This document shows positions 1 through 10,495 of a stretch of DNA of 64,000 nucleotides, piece by piece (the first letter of the stretch is position 1; each line of letters begins with the position of its first letter). The stretch comes from Orobanche coerulescens (taxonomy: Eukaryota; Streptophyta; Magnoliopsida; Lamiales; Orobanchaceae). A model generated the notes under the pieces. It was not told the origin of the DNA. It was given only the letters and a program-made list of their open reading frames with translations, and made no database searches. Made by a program: the position numbers and the translations under genes. The stretch spans positions 88,207,644 to 88,271,643 of the forward strand of contig CM065809.1 in assembly GCA_033398695.1 (NCBI GenBank). Reading direction: 5' to 3'.

Positions 1-1112
1 AAGCATTGGTATCAGGGTTAATTAACCAAGGAGGTTTGACGAAATCTCCGAGGGTTAATTAATCGGGGGTCTTGAGCAGGATATGTCGAATGAGAGATTG
101 TGCTTTTGATTGTATTGTGGTGCTATTCTGTGTATTGGGTCGAGGACCCTGTGAAATGTTGAGATGTTGGTTCTCGTGATGATGTTATTTGGATTGGGTT
201 GAGAACCTTGTGAGATGTTGTAATGATTTCGTTTGTGACAGTGTTCTATAAATTGGGTCAAGGATCCCAAGTAACATTGACATGGTTTTCGTGTAATTGT
301 TTTCCTTATGTTGGGTCAAGGACCCGAGAGCTTTTGAAATTAATTTCTTAAAGTATTCCCATTCGATTTTATAAACCCCAAGACGGCCCGAGTCATTAAT
401 AATGTTTTCAAACTATCTTATCAAAATACTTTCCCCTTTATTAAAATGGATTTTCAACTAAATCTTTTGACTCCTTGGGCTCGTTTAAAGTTTAATTGGT
501 GTTATGTTCCATAAAGAGAATATGACTATGTGATTATTTCTCACCTTGTGTATGCGAGTGCTATACTGTGTTGACTATGGGAATGTATGGTTTGTGTTAG
601 GGCTTCGCGGCTGTTGAGTTTTGTGTTGTTATTATTCGTATATCTTGAACATTATGTACTTGCACTAGCAAAATTCCAGTTTGCTAACCCCCGAGTTTTC
701 TGGGGTGGGTGCCTGTTATGCGCTCAGTTTTGGCAAATCGGGAGCAATCCACAGATTGGTTGGAAGAAGATGGAGGACAACGATGCTAATCACACCAGAG
801 TCAGAGTCTTTTCTTTTGTTTCATCTTGGTCGGTATTTTTCCCATTTGGTTAAGTATTCACCCTTGCACGGGTGTAGTTTTCATTTATTGAATGGAGTCG
901 TCATCCCCTTTTGTGTGAAAGTTTATTTTTGTCATTGAGATGTAAAATTCATTAGTTTCTGAATTGTTTAATGACCTTGTCGGTCAGCGTTGTATTTAGA
1001 TTGACCCCGGTCGGTCAATCATTGTGTAGTCTAGTGGAGTTTAGCCTGGTAGATCCTTGTGAGAAGGGCCTACGGCGTGTAACATTTCCGAACGTATTCT
1101 GGGAGTGTTACA
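1..1112 (+). mobile_element. 3' part of a SoloI-family gypsy LTR, cut by the window edge
   Basis: Collinear over its whole length with 57481-58528, the 3' third of the SoloI LTR. It ends in the same way, with GGGAGTGTTACA at 1101-1112, a canonical TG...CA LTR terminus. No primer-binding site follows (the next bases are ACAAGCAGATCC), so it is a solo LTR or the 3' LTR of an element lying mainly outside the window. Short open frames here are not conserved as proteins and I call no gene. The U3 part is not visible. Confidence 0.8.
118..345 (+). repeat. Imperfect ~60-bp tandem repeat around GGGTCGAGGACCC
   Basis: Successive units carry TTGGGTCGAGGACCC or diverged forms (near 137, 195, 256 and 313). 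The related LTR SoloI has about three equivalent units at 57600-57735, so copy number differs between the two LTRs. The core GGGTC..GGACCC is itself dyad-symmetric. Confidence 0.55.
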
Positions 1113-1800
1113 ACAAGCAGATCCAGAAAATGCGCCGCAGGATAGGGCCATTTGACCCCAGCCTGTCACCATCTTCTCACCTACCGAAAGACATGCCGAA
1201 AGGTCCAAGGTGGGACCTCCCGAGACAGCGACAAGAGATGCGTGTTGTACTCTCATTGGTTTGCTTAGCTGGCTGCCAGCAGAAGCCGCGGATTTCGAAG
1301 CAACCAACCCATGTGCTACAGACGATCGCCCCCTTATTATAATACAGGAAAGGCGATCGCCCATCTGGATTAAGACATCCCAGCTCCTCCTATAAATAGA
1401 AGGCTTCCTGCACTTGGAAAAGGGTCTGCTTTTCTGCTGCTTTACCCTTGGCTCCGCTTCTCTATCTTGGCCACGCTATAAACTTCGGACATCTTTCTAT
1501 CTCTCACTCTCGAAATCTATTAACCCAAAGACGGTCGGCAGAAACGAGAACAAGAACTCACAGAGCTTCAACTCTGGTTCTTCCGGCAATCACCAGCACT
1601 CAAGAGCTAGATAACTAGGGTCTTTATACTCATTGTAATTGTACTCTAACATTAATATTTGTACTCCCAAGTATTCGTATTAATAACATCTCGCGAGAGC
1701 ATTCAAGCCCGGGCCTAACAAACCCAGCAAACCTTGTGTTATTTATTTCCCCACGGATGTGCTCTCGCATTTTGTTTGTTACTCATCCATTCCAGCAATA
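1113..1800 (+). mobile_element. Unplaced LTR-like promoter region
   Basis: A GC-richer block with a good TATA box (TATAAATA, 1391-1398). A pyrimidine-rich leader follows, then AACAAACCCAGCAAACC near 1718-1734, which resembles the R-U5 part of plant gypsy LTRs. It has no recognisable protein. It ends abruptly near 1800, where sequence homologous to the LTR-K/TrgC LTR body begins. I could not find its partner LTR or its termini. It may be a Tat-type LTR fragment, but that lineage call is a guess. Confidence 0.35.
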
Positions 1801-2779
1801 TCATCTCCGGATAATATTTTGGGTAACAACACTAGTTCAGATTAATCAACATTCAATCCGCTCCATCACCCCTAATCAAGGTAACTTTTCATTGAATCTT
1901 GAATTTCGGGATTTGAGAGTTTTCTTCCAAATCTCTTCGAGTTAGCTTGATATCATGTTGGAATATGTTGAATTTGGATTATGTACCTTGGATACTTGTA
2001 TTTTTACTGATTCATTGATGTAAATTTCGGAATTTTTGAATATTTAGGGAATTGTTCAAGAACACCTTGGGTGTTGACTTTGGAATTTTGGGGGTTTCGA
2101 CTAGATGTTGTCGTAATCTCGAATGGAGTATTCCTATTGGATTATTGATGGTATTAATGATGTTTTGTTGGATTAAATCACTCATTTGGAGGTTGGCTTT
2201 CGATATAATTGGGATTAGTTGTAAACAATGAGAGATTGTTTACAACATGTTTGTTTAAATGCCCCAATGAGTTTTGGGTAGTGTTGTATCGACTTTGAGT
2301 TGGTTGTGATCATGCTTGATTTGTATATTAAGTGTATTGTTGGTACTTGTGTCATTCAAGGTTGTTCGAGCGGCCGGTATTTCCATTAAGGACGTTGATC
2401 GTGGAAGGACTTCCTCGCCTTCGGTTTGAGGCAAGTTTTATACTTGTACTAGTGAATGAGATTAATGTTATCATATATGTGTATAAATGTGTTGTATCAT
2501 TCCGAGACTTAGTCTCGTCATGAGTTCATTGATATTAAGGGATCGTTCGATACGATACTCTTCGGCAATTATGCCAAATGTTTATTATTGTTCATTAATG
2601 GCCGGTTCAAGGCATTGGGATACTTGTTGTTAATGTTATTGTAAATGGCCGGTTCGTGGTATCGATGTATCGATTGTTGTTGTTGATATTGATGTCGATC
2701 TAAGACATCATTGTAATTATTGTTATTGATGTTGGTGTTTTGTCATTGACGTTGTATTGGCCGATTGAAGGCATTGGCG

Positions 2780-3065
2780 TATTCATTTCTCATCTTCATT
2801 GTCGGTAACCGATTAAAGGTGTCGAGGCATTCATTGTATCATTGTTATCGATTGGCCGTTCTAAGGCAATCGAGGTATTGAGTCATTCACTGTATCATTG
2901 TTATCGGTTGGCTGTTCTAAGGCATCGAGGTATTGGATCATCCGCTGCATCATTGTTATCGGTTGGCCATCCTAAGGCAATCGAAGTATTGAATTGGTAC
3001 TGTCGAGGACGGTGCCCATCCCTGAGTTACTATCTTCGTGTTGGCCGACTCAAGGCAGCACATTA
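2780..3065 (+). repeat. ~74-bp tandem hairpin repeats in the TrgC LTR
   Basis: About four units, each with a dyad of the form CGATTGG CC GTTCTA AGG CAATCG, for example near 2849-2872. The two arms can pair. The homologous arrays in TrgE (24400-24835 and 30760-31205) have the same dyad with a changed base pair. Units end at a segment whose diverged equivalent in TrgE gives GGGAATTATC...GATAATCCC. Confidence 0.6.
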
Positions 3066-3149
3066 TCGTTCTTGAGAAATTCTGTAATCTTTGGATCGTT
3101 TCCATTTGTGATTAATTGTATTTTGGAGGCTAGTCTCGGCTAGTGCTCA

Positions 3150-3249
3150 TTATGGGTAAGCTTGGGGCTTGAACCTTCGCGGTTGGTTTCCCAACACCTA
3201 CAGCTTAGTAGGTCACGGTCATGTTGATGATCTCATTATGGGTAAGTCT
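3150..3249 (+). repeat. 85-bp tandem repeat, left part (split by CopB)
   Basis: Unit reading TTGGGGCTTGAACC..GGTTGGTTTCCCAACACC..CTCATTATGGGTAAG. One complete unit is seen, and a second begins at 3241. CopB inserted after AGTCT at 3245-3249, and the array resumes at 12528 with about three more units to 12775. The same repeat occurs in reverse orientation at 23815-24240, 30185-30605 and 59600-59860. Confidence 0.75.
3245..3249. repeat. CopB target-site duplication AGTCT (left)
   Basis: AGTCT directly precedes TGTTAGGAG. The same five bases follow the end of the 3' LTR at 12523-12527. A 5-bp duplication is normal for copia integrase. Removing CopB plus one copy restores the 85-bp repeat. Confidence 0.95.
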
Positions 3250-5281
3250 TGTTAGGAGTATGCCCTCGAATGCCACTCAGAGGTTGTTGAGTGAGGGCAT
3301 TGTACTTATAATTATGTAAATCATTTATATAAGGCAATGAATGTTTCTTTATTTACTGGTAGTTACTAGCATTCCTAACTCGTAAATATACATATAGAAA
3401 CTAGTCCGTGTATTTGAGAGCAAAACATTCCACTCCTTGTTGGATAAGGGGGTCGGCACTGGAAAGGTTTATAGCTCAAATACTTAATCGTTCGCAAGTC
3501 GATGAAACTTGACTGGGCATTAAGTTTATGTAAAGACTTGTATGACGTGTTCTTTGACAAGGAGAGTGCCTGTCGAACACTAATGGTTAGTGAGAGCACA
3601 CGTTATAGGTATGCTAATTGGATTAGTATACTCGAACCGACTCACCCTCGATTCGTCACATGGATTTCACTCCGGGACAGTCAATGATGGAATCGAAAGG
3701 TTGTGATAGGTATTCGTGAACCTTCGACTTGAGGATTTAGTAGGGATGTGCTTGTGACGTCAAGATTTTCATTAGAGTAGTTCGACCCTGTAAACCGGAA
3801 GGCGGGGGTCAACCTCGACGTGCATCTTGATGGGCAAGTAGCAGGTCCTACTGAATACCAAGATAGAATTCTTTCTCCTATTAGTGAACGGGTTATATGT
3901 CCTATGCGGTTATTGGCAGATGAGATCATAAGTCTTTGGCCAAAGCATTGGAGCTAGCTGTATTAGATACACGAGAGCTCGATGATCTCGATTTGCATTA
4001 ACGCATGCATAGCGTCAAGTACAGATAGGGTTTGACAGACCGTGACCCTATAACTTGATTGGGACATTTGAAAGAGGGGTTTATACGTATACTGGTATTC
4101 ACGACAGAATGGTTCTTGAATGATCCCAATCATTCGTTCTCAGTTGGGGTACAGTGTAGGCCGCCAGGCTGGCTAGGTGGTGCTACTACTCTTTGGATCC
4201 TCCCATTGCTGACTGAGACAGACCTACCGAGTCGCGCATTAGGATTGACGACGGAATGAATCAAGCTAATTATCTCATTATGTGTATTAGATATTGGATA
4301 TCTAAATTTGGGACATTAGATGTCTAAATCGATTTATTGGATAAATTGATTTATGGCCTAATGAATTAAATAAATTACTGGGTGATTAATTTAATTCATG
4401 TATATAATTATTTCTTGGAGAAATTAATTATATTATTTTGTATTTTATATGTTTAATTAATTGGATTAATTAATCGATATAAATACATCGAAACGGAATC
4501 GGAGTTTATCTGTTTGGACTTTCGGGAGTCCGAAACGAACCGAACTCGTCCGTTTTTCATCATGGCCACCCTCCTCTTTTCCACCTAATTTCCCATTGTC
4601 TTTTGTTTCCATTTTATATGGATGATATTGACATGGTGGGGATACCTCTCATGTGAATGATTTGTATAAGTTGGTGGAAGGTGTATAAAGAATAATATGT
4701 AGACTTGTGATTGAGTAGATATAATATCACATACATATTTCACACTTTGAGGAAGAGTGAGACGTAAGAGAGTTTGAAGGAGAGAGAGAAAAGAACTTAG
4801 AGTTCATTTCATGGTGTTCATACTCATCTTCATCTTCTTCACTAACTTCTTATTCATTTTTCTTGGAGAAAATTGAGAGAAAAATATTGAGAGAATTTTG
4901 ATAAACATACTTGGAGTATATTCATCAAAATCAAAGCTTCATCACTTGATTCAAGCCGTAACCTTAGAGGTTAATCGGGTGTTGTCATTCCGGTCGTTTT
5001 TCCGGCGCGTGACAAGTAGAGACGCGGTGCTTTCGGCGTTGGATCGTTCAAGGACTTGGAGCGGATTGAACTCGTAGAGATCAAACTAAAGCTTGGGGAA
5101 TATCTCAAGAGAAGGTTACCATTTAATCAACGGACTACAAGGGTTAGTTTCTATATCTCTTGTTATTCGTTTTGATATTCGTATATACGTAGCTCGATCG
5201 ATCCTCGTAGGGATTCGGATCGAATTAATTTTCATTTTACCGCTTCCGATGGGCCTTCGATTTAGGCACCGAATCACAACA
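3250..5281 (+). repeat. CopB 5' LTR
   Basis: Starts TGTTAGGAGTATGCC and ends CCGAATCACAACA, directly before the primer site. It matches 10496-12522 throughout. A weak TATA-like TGTATAAAG occurs near 4690. Small open frames in it also occur in the other LTR copy and have no recognisable domain. Confidence 0.95.
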
Positions 5282-5282
5282 G

Positions 5283-5294
5283 TGGTATCGGAGC
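5283..5294 (+). promoter_or_regulatory. CopB primer-binding site (tRNA-iMet)
   Basis: TGGTATCGGAGC is one mismatch from TGGTATCAGAGC, the complement of the plant initiator tRNA-Met 3' end. It starts two bases after the LTR end, the normal place for priming minus-strand cDNA. Confidence 0.9.
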
Positions 5295-7029
5295 GTAGGT
5301 CTTGCGATCGTATATACGATATTGGCATTTGGAATGCTCGATTAGATGGTGAATGATTTGGAATCATTTTAGTCATAATCGTGGTATATAGTTTTTTCGT
5401 TCGTAATAATTGTATTTTTCGTAACTTTATGTCTAAATATAAATCTTAAATTTCTGGGAAATATGATTTATATTGAAGATATGAAAGTCGAAAAATATTG
5501 ATATTGGATATACGGTCGAAAATCTAGCCCCGAATCATCGTCGGACGACTTTTTGGTCAAAAGGTGCATTCTGGCCGAGAGTGACTCGACCGTGTCCTGG
5601 GTGACTCGGTCGTGTCCGATACCTGCCAAAGCACTGCACTGGGAGACCCGACCGTGTCGGCGACACGGGCGTGTCCGGCCTAAGGCTTCGAAGTGACTCG
5701 GCCGTGTCGGGCGACACGGCCGTGTCTGGCAGAATGTTCGGGACACTGCCGGCATGACCGACCGTGTCGCGACACGGGCCGTGTCTGGCAGTCGCCAGCG
5801 ATGACTTCGGCAAGCGTAGACCATTTTTTCATTTCGATTTTTCGTGTATTCTTGAAAATTAATCTCCCGCATGTTAAATTAGATTTAATATAATTAAAAT
5901 GATTTATGGTATTTCATTTTATAAGGGAAATTCGATTAATTGGAATAATTGTGGTCGACCGAATTATTTTGAACGTTATCATATTACCGGTTGTGTGAAT
6001 CGATTGGATCGGTTCGTATTGTTGATTGGATCAATTTATCTCTACGCTTTCCATTTATATAGTCTTTATTTGATGAATGCTTTTGAATGGGGATGTGGTT
6101 CGTGGACTTAGTTTTGAATCGTTCGTTTTATTCGATTGGGTTGTAAAGGCCGTTTTGAGCCTATTTATTTTACTAGAAATGTTTGTATCTAGGATGCAAT
6201 TTTCGATGTAAAATTTATATGTAATGACGAAGACCGGAGGAAGATCCATTTCGAGAAGACGAAGATTCAAGACGAAGACTTGTAATTAGATTACGGAGTT
6301 TTTGTTTTCTAGGAACGGTCCATGAACCACATGTTGGTAGCAACTAGGTAGTGAATGGTTGTTTCATATTGTATGAATGCCACAAACGCGCTTAAATGAA
6401 TTAATGTGCAAAGTGTAACATTAATCGCGATAATTCTCCCACAACAAATTATTAAGTTTATAAGGTTTCAAGGTTTTCCTTCCCTCCATCGAGCTTTCGG
6501 GAAATTGAAATCCAAATCGGATGTGCTATGCTTCCGAGTTATCGGGGTAGTCGTTCGGGGGGACGGATAAATTACCGGGAGCGCATTGGATGCCTTCGGT
6601 TGGAGCAAATTTTATCCCTAGAAACCTGATAGGTTGCCGGATAAGATTCAATTGTGAAACTGATTTGCGTCGATGGTATAAACTTAACTTGTTCACGAAC
6701 TATAGAAACCATATAGGTTGAGGGGAATGAACAAGGGGAAAAAGAAGATCGAATCATCCATTAGATGGGTTGGTGTTGGACACCACTTTATGAAAATTAA
6801 TAGACTAGAAACCTGTTCGGTTGCCCTCTATTAAGATTTATAAAGAACTCGATCACCACTATGAAGTAGAGCGACGATACTTCCGGATTTCACATGGGAG
6901 TGTGTTGTTCCGATAAAAATAGTGGGAGCTGGGTAACAAGAATAGAAAAGACCTTAATTCTATACTCAGAACATAATTGAATGAGTCACTAATTAATCTA
7001 TCGTACTTAATGCAGACTCAAATCTCAAT
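5295..7029 (+). other. CopB leader, non-coding
   Basis: About 1.7 kb of mostly AT-rich sequence between the primer site and gag, with no conserved protein. It includes a very GC-rich dyad-containing block (5575-5812, listed separately). Such leaders normally carry packaging and dimerisation signals of the genomic RNA; which bases do so here is not known. Confidence 0.7.
5575..5812 (+). repeat. GC-rich repeats of CGACACGGCCGTGTC type in the CopB leader
   Basis: Eight or more copies of an ACxxxxCCGTGTC-like word, several arranged as dyads such as GCGACACGGCCGTGTCTGGC (around 5709-5728) and CCGTGTCGCGACACGGGC (5762-5780). The block lies in an AT-rich leader and could fold into strong hairpins. 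It starts about 290 bp after the primer site. Open frames across it are low-complexity by-products. Confidence 0.75.
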
Positions 7030-7854
7030 ATGACAATGAATCCACTCGTAATTCTGCTCGAAAAGAACACCTCAATGGGACCTAACTTTGTGGATTGGCT
7101 CCGAAATCTGATGATTGTCCTCAGTATAGAGGCACTGGGATACGTCTTGGAGACGGACATTCCGGCGCCTCCTGTGCGGACCCGAGCCAATCAGGAAGAG
7201 ATTGAAAACCACGAAAAGTGGGTTAAGGATGACGTGAAAGTCCGTGCTCATATGATGGCTTCCATGTCTAATGAGCTTCAGAGAGCTCATGAGAAAATGA
7301 CTTCTGCTAGGCAGATTCTATCTCACTTAACCGAGCTTTATGGTGAGCATAGCGTAATCGCTAGATATGAGATATCCAAGCAACTGTTCGGTGCAAGGAT
7401 GAAGGAAGGTGAGAAGGTTGGGGAACACGTCCTCAAAATGATATCCATAATTGAGAGATTGGAGGCTCTTGATTTTAAAATGGATACTTCTCTCCAAATA
7501 GACCTTATCCTACAGTCTCTCCCTGATTCCTTCTCACAGTTTGTTATGAACTTCAACTGCAATGAGATTGCATGTAATTTAGCTGGGCTAATGAACAAAC
7601 TTGTGACCGCTCAGTCTCAGATGAAGACTCCACGGATGAAGGAGTCTCGCCTTGTGATTTCTTCTCGACTTCTAAGTCTAAGAATAAGAAAAAAAGACCA
7701 AGAAGCGGATGGACCACAAGCAAAGGACCTTAAGGGAAAGGGCAAGGCCCCGATGGTTCCAAAGAACAAGAAGAAGAAGGATGCTTGTCTCAAGTGCGGT
7801 GAGTGGGCCACCGGGCTAGAGACTGTCCGATTCTTCATGGCACTTCGTCTGTAA
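7030..7854 (+). pseudogene. gag: CopB gag (copia capsid/nucleocapsid), degraded
   Basis: The first codons read MTMNPLVILLEKN..GPNFVDWLRNL, typical of the copia gag start (UBN2/DUF4219-type), followed by the helical capsid region to about residue 200 and a lysine-rich linker. The zinc knuckle begins correctly (CLKCGE) but its GH..C half is lost to a frameshift, so the nucleocapsid is not functional. I chose ATG 7030; the ATG at 7036 is equally possible. Gag would form the virus-like particle around the element RNA. Confidence 0.85.
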
Positions 7855-7889
7855 CTTTTAGTTTTGGAAACAAATTGTTCTCTACCGTA

Positions 7890-9392
7890 TTTTCTACTTC
7901 TGGATACTGGATTCTGGTGCTAGTTCTCATATTTGTACCGTGAATCAGGATCTAGAACAAAGTAGGAAGCTTGGAGCTGGAGAAGTTATGATCACAGTCG
8001 AAAGCGGGCATAGTGTCGAGGCGACCGACATAGGATCACTTCTTTTGGGTTTAGAATCCGGCTTTGTTTTGACTTTAGAAGATGTACTTGTTTTGCCCAA
8101 GGGGCACAAAAACATTGTATCCATTCCGGTCATGGACCGAAAAGGCTTTTCATTTTTCATTGGTGATGGTTCCTGCAAATTTATTTCAGAAATAAACTAG
8201 TGGGTACTGCTACATTGTTAAATGGATTGTATCATCTAAATCTCAGCAACAAAGTAGTTGTGAATACTATGACTAGAAAACGTGGTAGGGATGAAACCAA
8301 TCAAGTTTTGAAATGGCATCTTAGACTTGGTCATGTTGGTCAGACCAAGGTTTACAAGATGGAAAATGATGGACTTATGGGTCCATTAGGATCGGATCCC
8401 TTTCCTACTTGTGAATCTTGCCTTAAAGGCAAAATGACTAAGTCCCCCTTCAAGGGACTTTTGAAAGAGCCGCTGATAAACTGGGATTAATCCATACTGA
8501 CATTTGTGATGCTTTGGAAGCAGCACGTGACGGATATCAATATTTCATTACGTTTACAGATGATCATACTAGGTATGGTTATGTATACTTAATGAAACAT
8601 AAATCCGAGGCCTTTGAGAAATTCTAGGAATTCAAGGCCCTAGTCGAGAAACAAACTGGTAATCATATCATAGCACTTCGGTCGGACTGAGGTGGCGAGT
8701 ATATGAGTACGGAGTTTGACGAGTTCCTTAAGGAACATGGAATAGTTTCACAACTAACACCTCCAGGTACTCCTCAGTTAAATGGTGTGTCAGAAAGAAG
8801 GAACCGGACCATGTTGAACATGGTCCATTCCATGCAAGGCTATACTGACTTGCCGATTTACCTGTGGGGGTATGCACTCCTGACTGCCGCATATATCTTG
8901 AACAGATGTCCTTCCAAATCCGTTCCTAAAACTCCACATGAGATGTGGGAAGGAAGGAAACCAAGTCTTAATCATATTAGGATTTGGGGATGTCCCGCCT
9001 ATGTCAAGAAGACTAAGGTGGAAAAGTTGGAAGCTAGGTCTGCGAAGGGACGTTTCATTGGATTCCCGTCTGGGACGATGGGATATCTATTCTACATGCC
9101 CGAAGATCGAAAGATCGTTGTTGCTTTACAAGCACACTTCCTGAAAGATGAGTTCATTCAGGAAGGCGGAGCAGGTAGAAGTATTTCTTTGGAAGAATAC
9201 AATGAAACTCCTAAGGAGACACCTGTGAAAGAAATTGGAACCGAACCTTCTGAAACACAAGTACAACCACCTAGTAGGTCTAGTAGGGTGTCTCAATTAC
9301 CTGAGAGGTATAGTTTTATGCACTTGGAGGAACTGGGTTTCGTCGAGGTTCCAAGTGATAAACAAGAGACCGACCCACGACCAATGACCTAG
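7890..9392 (+). pseudogene. pol: CopB protease and integrase, frameshifted
   Basis: Protease active site ILDSGASSHIC, with Asp-Ser-Gly at 7910-7918. The frame ends in a stop near 8198; another frame resumes at once with the zinc-binding pre-integrase region (WHLRLGHV ... CESCLKGKM, about 8313-8432). The integrase core follows, with TDICDA, a stop at 8625, a stop inside the RSD*GGEY catalytic segment near 8687, then NGVSERRNRT with the Glu. The GKEL-like C-terminal part runs to 9392. All catalytic motifs are traceable but not in one frame. Confidence 0.85.
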
Positions 9393-10480
9393 CAATGGTG
9401 GATGTAGACTCCATGAAATGGTATGCTTGATCTTCATGTAGTTGGGACCTTCATTTTGATGAGACGGTCTAAGAGTTTGACTTCGTGCAAAATGAAGAGG
9501 AATCTTGTGTATACAAGAGGGTTAGTGGGAGCAAGATCACATTCTAAGTACTATATGTAAATGACATTCTACTAATAGGAAATGATGTGGGAATGCTCAG
9601 TTCTGGGAAAGCTTGGCTTTAGAGTAATTCCTCCATGAAAGACTTGGGAGAAGAAACCTATATTCTTGGGATTCGACTCTACTGGGATAGATCGAAGAGA
9701 ATGATAAGTTTTTCCCAAGCCCTCTATATAGATTAGATCTTAAAGAGGGTTCCTTCCGATGCGACATGGAATAAAACTCACCTTGAAGATGTGTCCTCAT
9801 AGTGAGGAACAATGAAAGGAAATGAGTTATACACCATATGCTTCGGAAGTGGGTAGCCTTACATATGCTTTATTGTGTACAAGACCTGACATTGCGCATC
9901 TTTGGGCGTGGTAAGTAGGTTTCGGGCTAACCCAGTCAGGGAACATTAGACCGCCGTAAAGAATGTTCTCAAGTACTTTAGAAGTACTAAGAGATCTGAT
10001 TCTTATATATGGTGGTGGAGAACAGAATGTGGTGGGATTCACTGTATTGGACTTCCAAGGACAGAAAGACGATTATATGTCTACTTCTGGCTACATTTAC
10101 TCTTAATGGAAGAGCAGTATCTTGGCATAGTGCCTAGTATAGCGCGACTGCTGATTCCACCAGTTAGGCTGAGTATAAAGCGGCCATGGAGGCCTCCAAA
10201 GGAAGGGTTAAGAAGTTACTAGGTAAACTTCTCGTGACACCTTGTGCTGCGCTGCCAGAACGGTAGCACAGGCCTAAGAGCCGAGGTTTCACAACAGTAC
10301 CAAACATATTGAGAGAGTATCATCTCGTAAGAGTATTTGATCGCAAAGAGATACATTGTGCTGTATAGAGTAGAGTCAGCCGACTACGTCGCTGATCCAC
10401 TGACCAAGCCACATTCTCAGATTAGCTTGGAGCATAATTTGGAGAACATGGGTATTAGATACCATAGTGTGTGGCATTGA
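9393..10480 (+). pseudogene. pol: CopB reverse transcriptase/RNase H remnant
   Basis: After the integrase the frame jumps directly into the palm/thumb part of RT: the fingers and first catalytic Asp region are missing, a deletion of roughly 150 residues. The YVDD box reads YVND (9554-9565), so one catalytic aspartate is replaced. Traces of MKDLGEETYILGIR, the RNase H region and the terminal ADPLTKPHSQ motif follow, with many stops. Confidence 0.8.
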
Positions 10481-10481
10481 G

Positions 10482-10495
10482 TGCAAGTGGGAGAT
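10482..10495 (+). promoter_or_regulatory. CopB polypurine tract
   Basis: GCAAGTGGGAGAT directly before the 3' LTR start TGTTAG at 10496. The same AAGTGGGAGATTG word precedes the 3' LTRs of CopF and CopG. It primes plus-strand cDNA. Confidence 0.85.

Larger units (their letters stand above)
1801..3249 (+). mobile_element. TrgC 5' LTR, part 1 (5' end replaced; interrupted by CopB)
   Basis: From about 1829 this is the reverse complement of LTR-K (59601-61170) and is related to the bodies of both TrgE LTRs. It continues after CopB at 12528 and ends at 13622 next to a primer-binding site, which fixes the strand as plus. The expected LTR start (TGTAATACCC, U3 and TATA) is missing at the left, where the unrelated block 1113-1800 is joined. 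The junction has no TSD and is probably a recombination or deletion breakpoint. Confidence 0.7.

Noticed and set aside
5468..5893. Overlapping open frames of 66-134 codons on both strands in the CopB leader
   Set aside because: They arise from the GC-rich CCGTGTC repeat read in several frames; no start context or domain.
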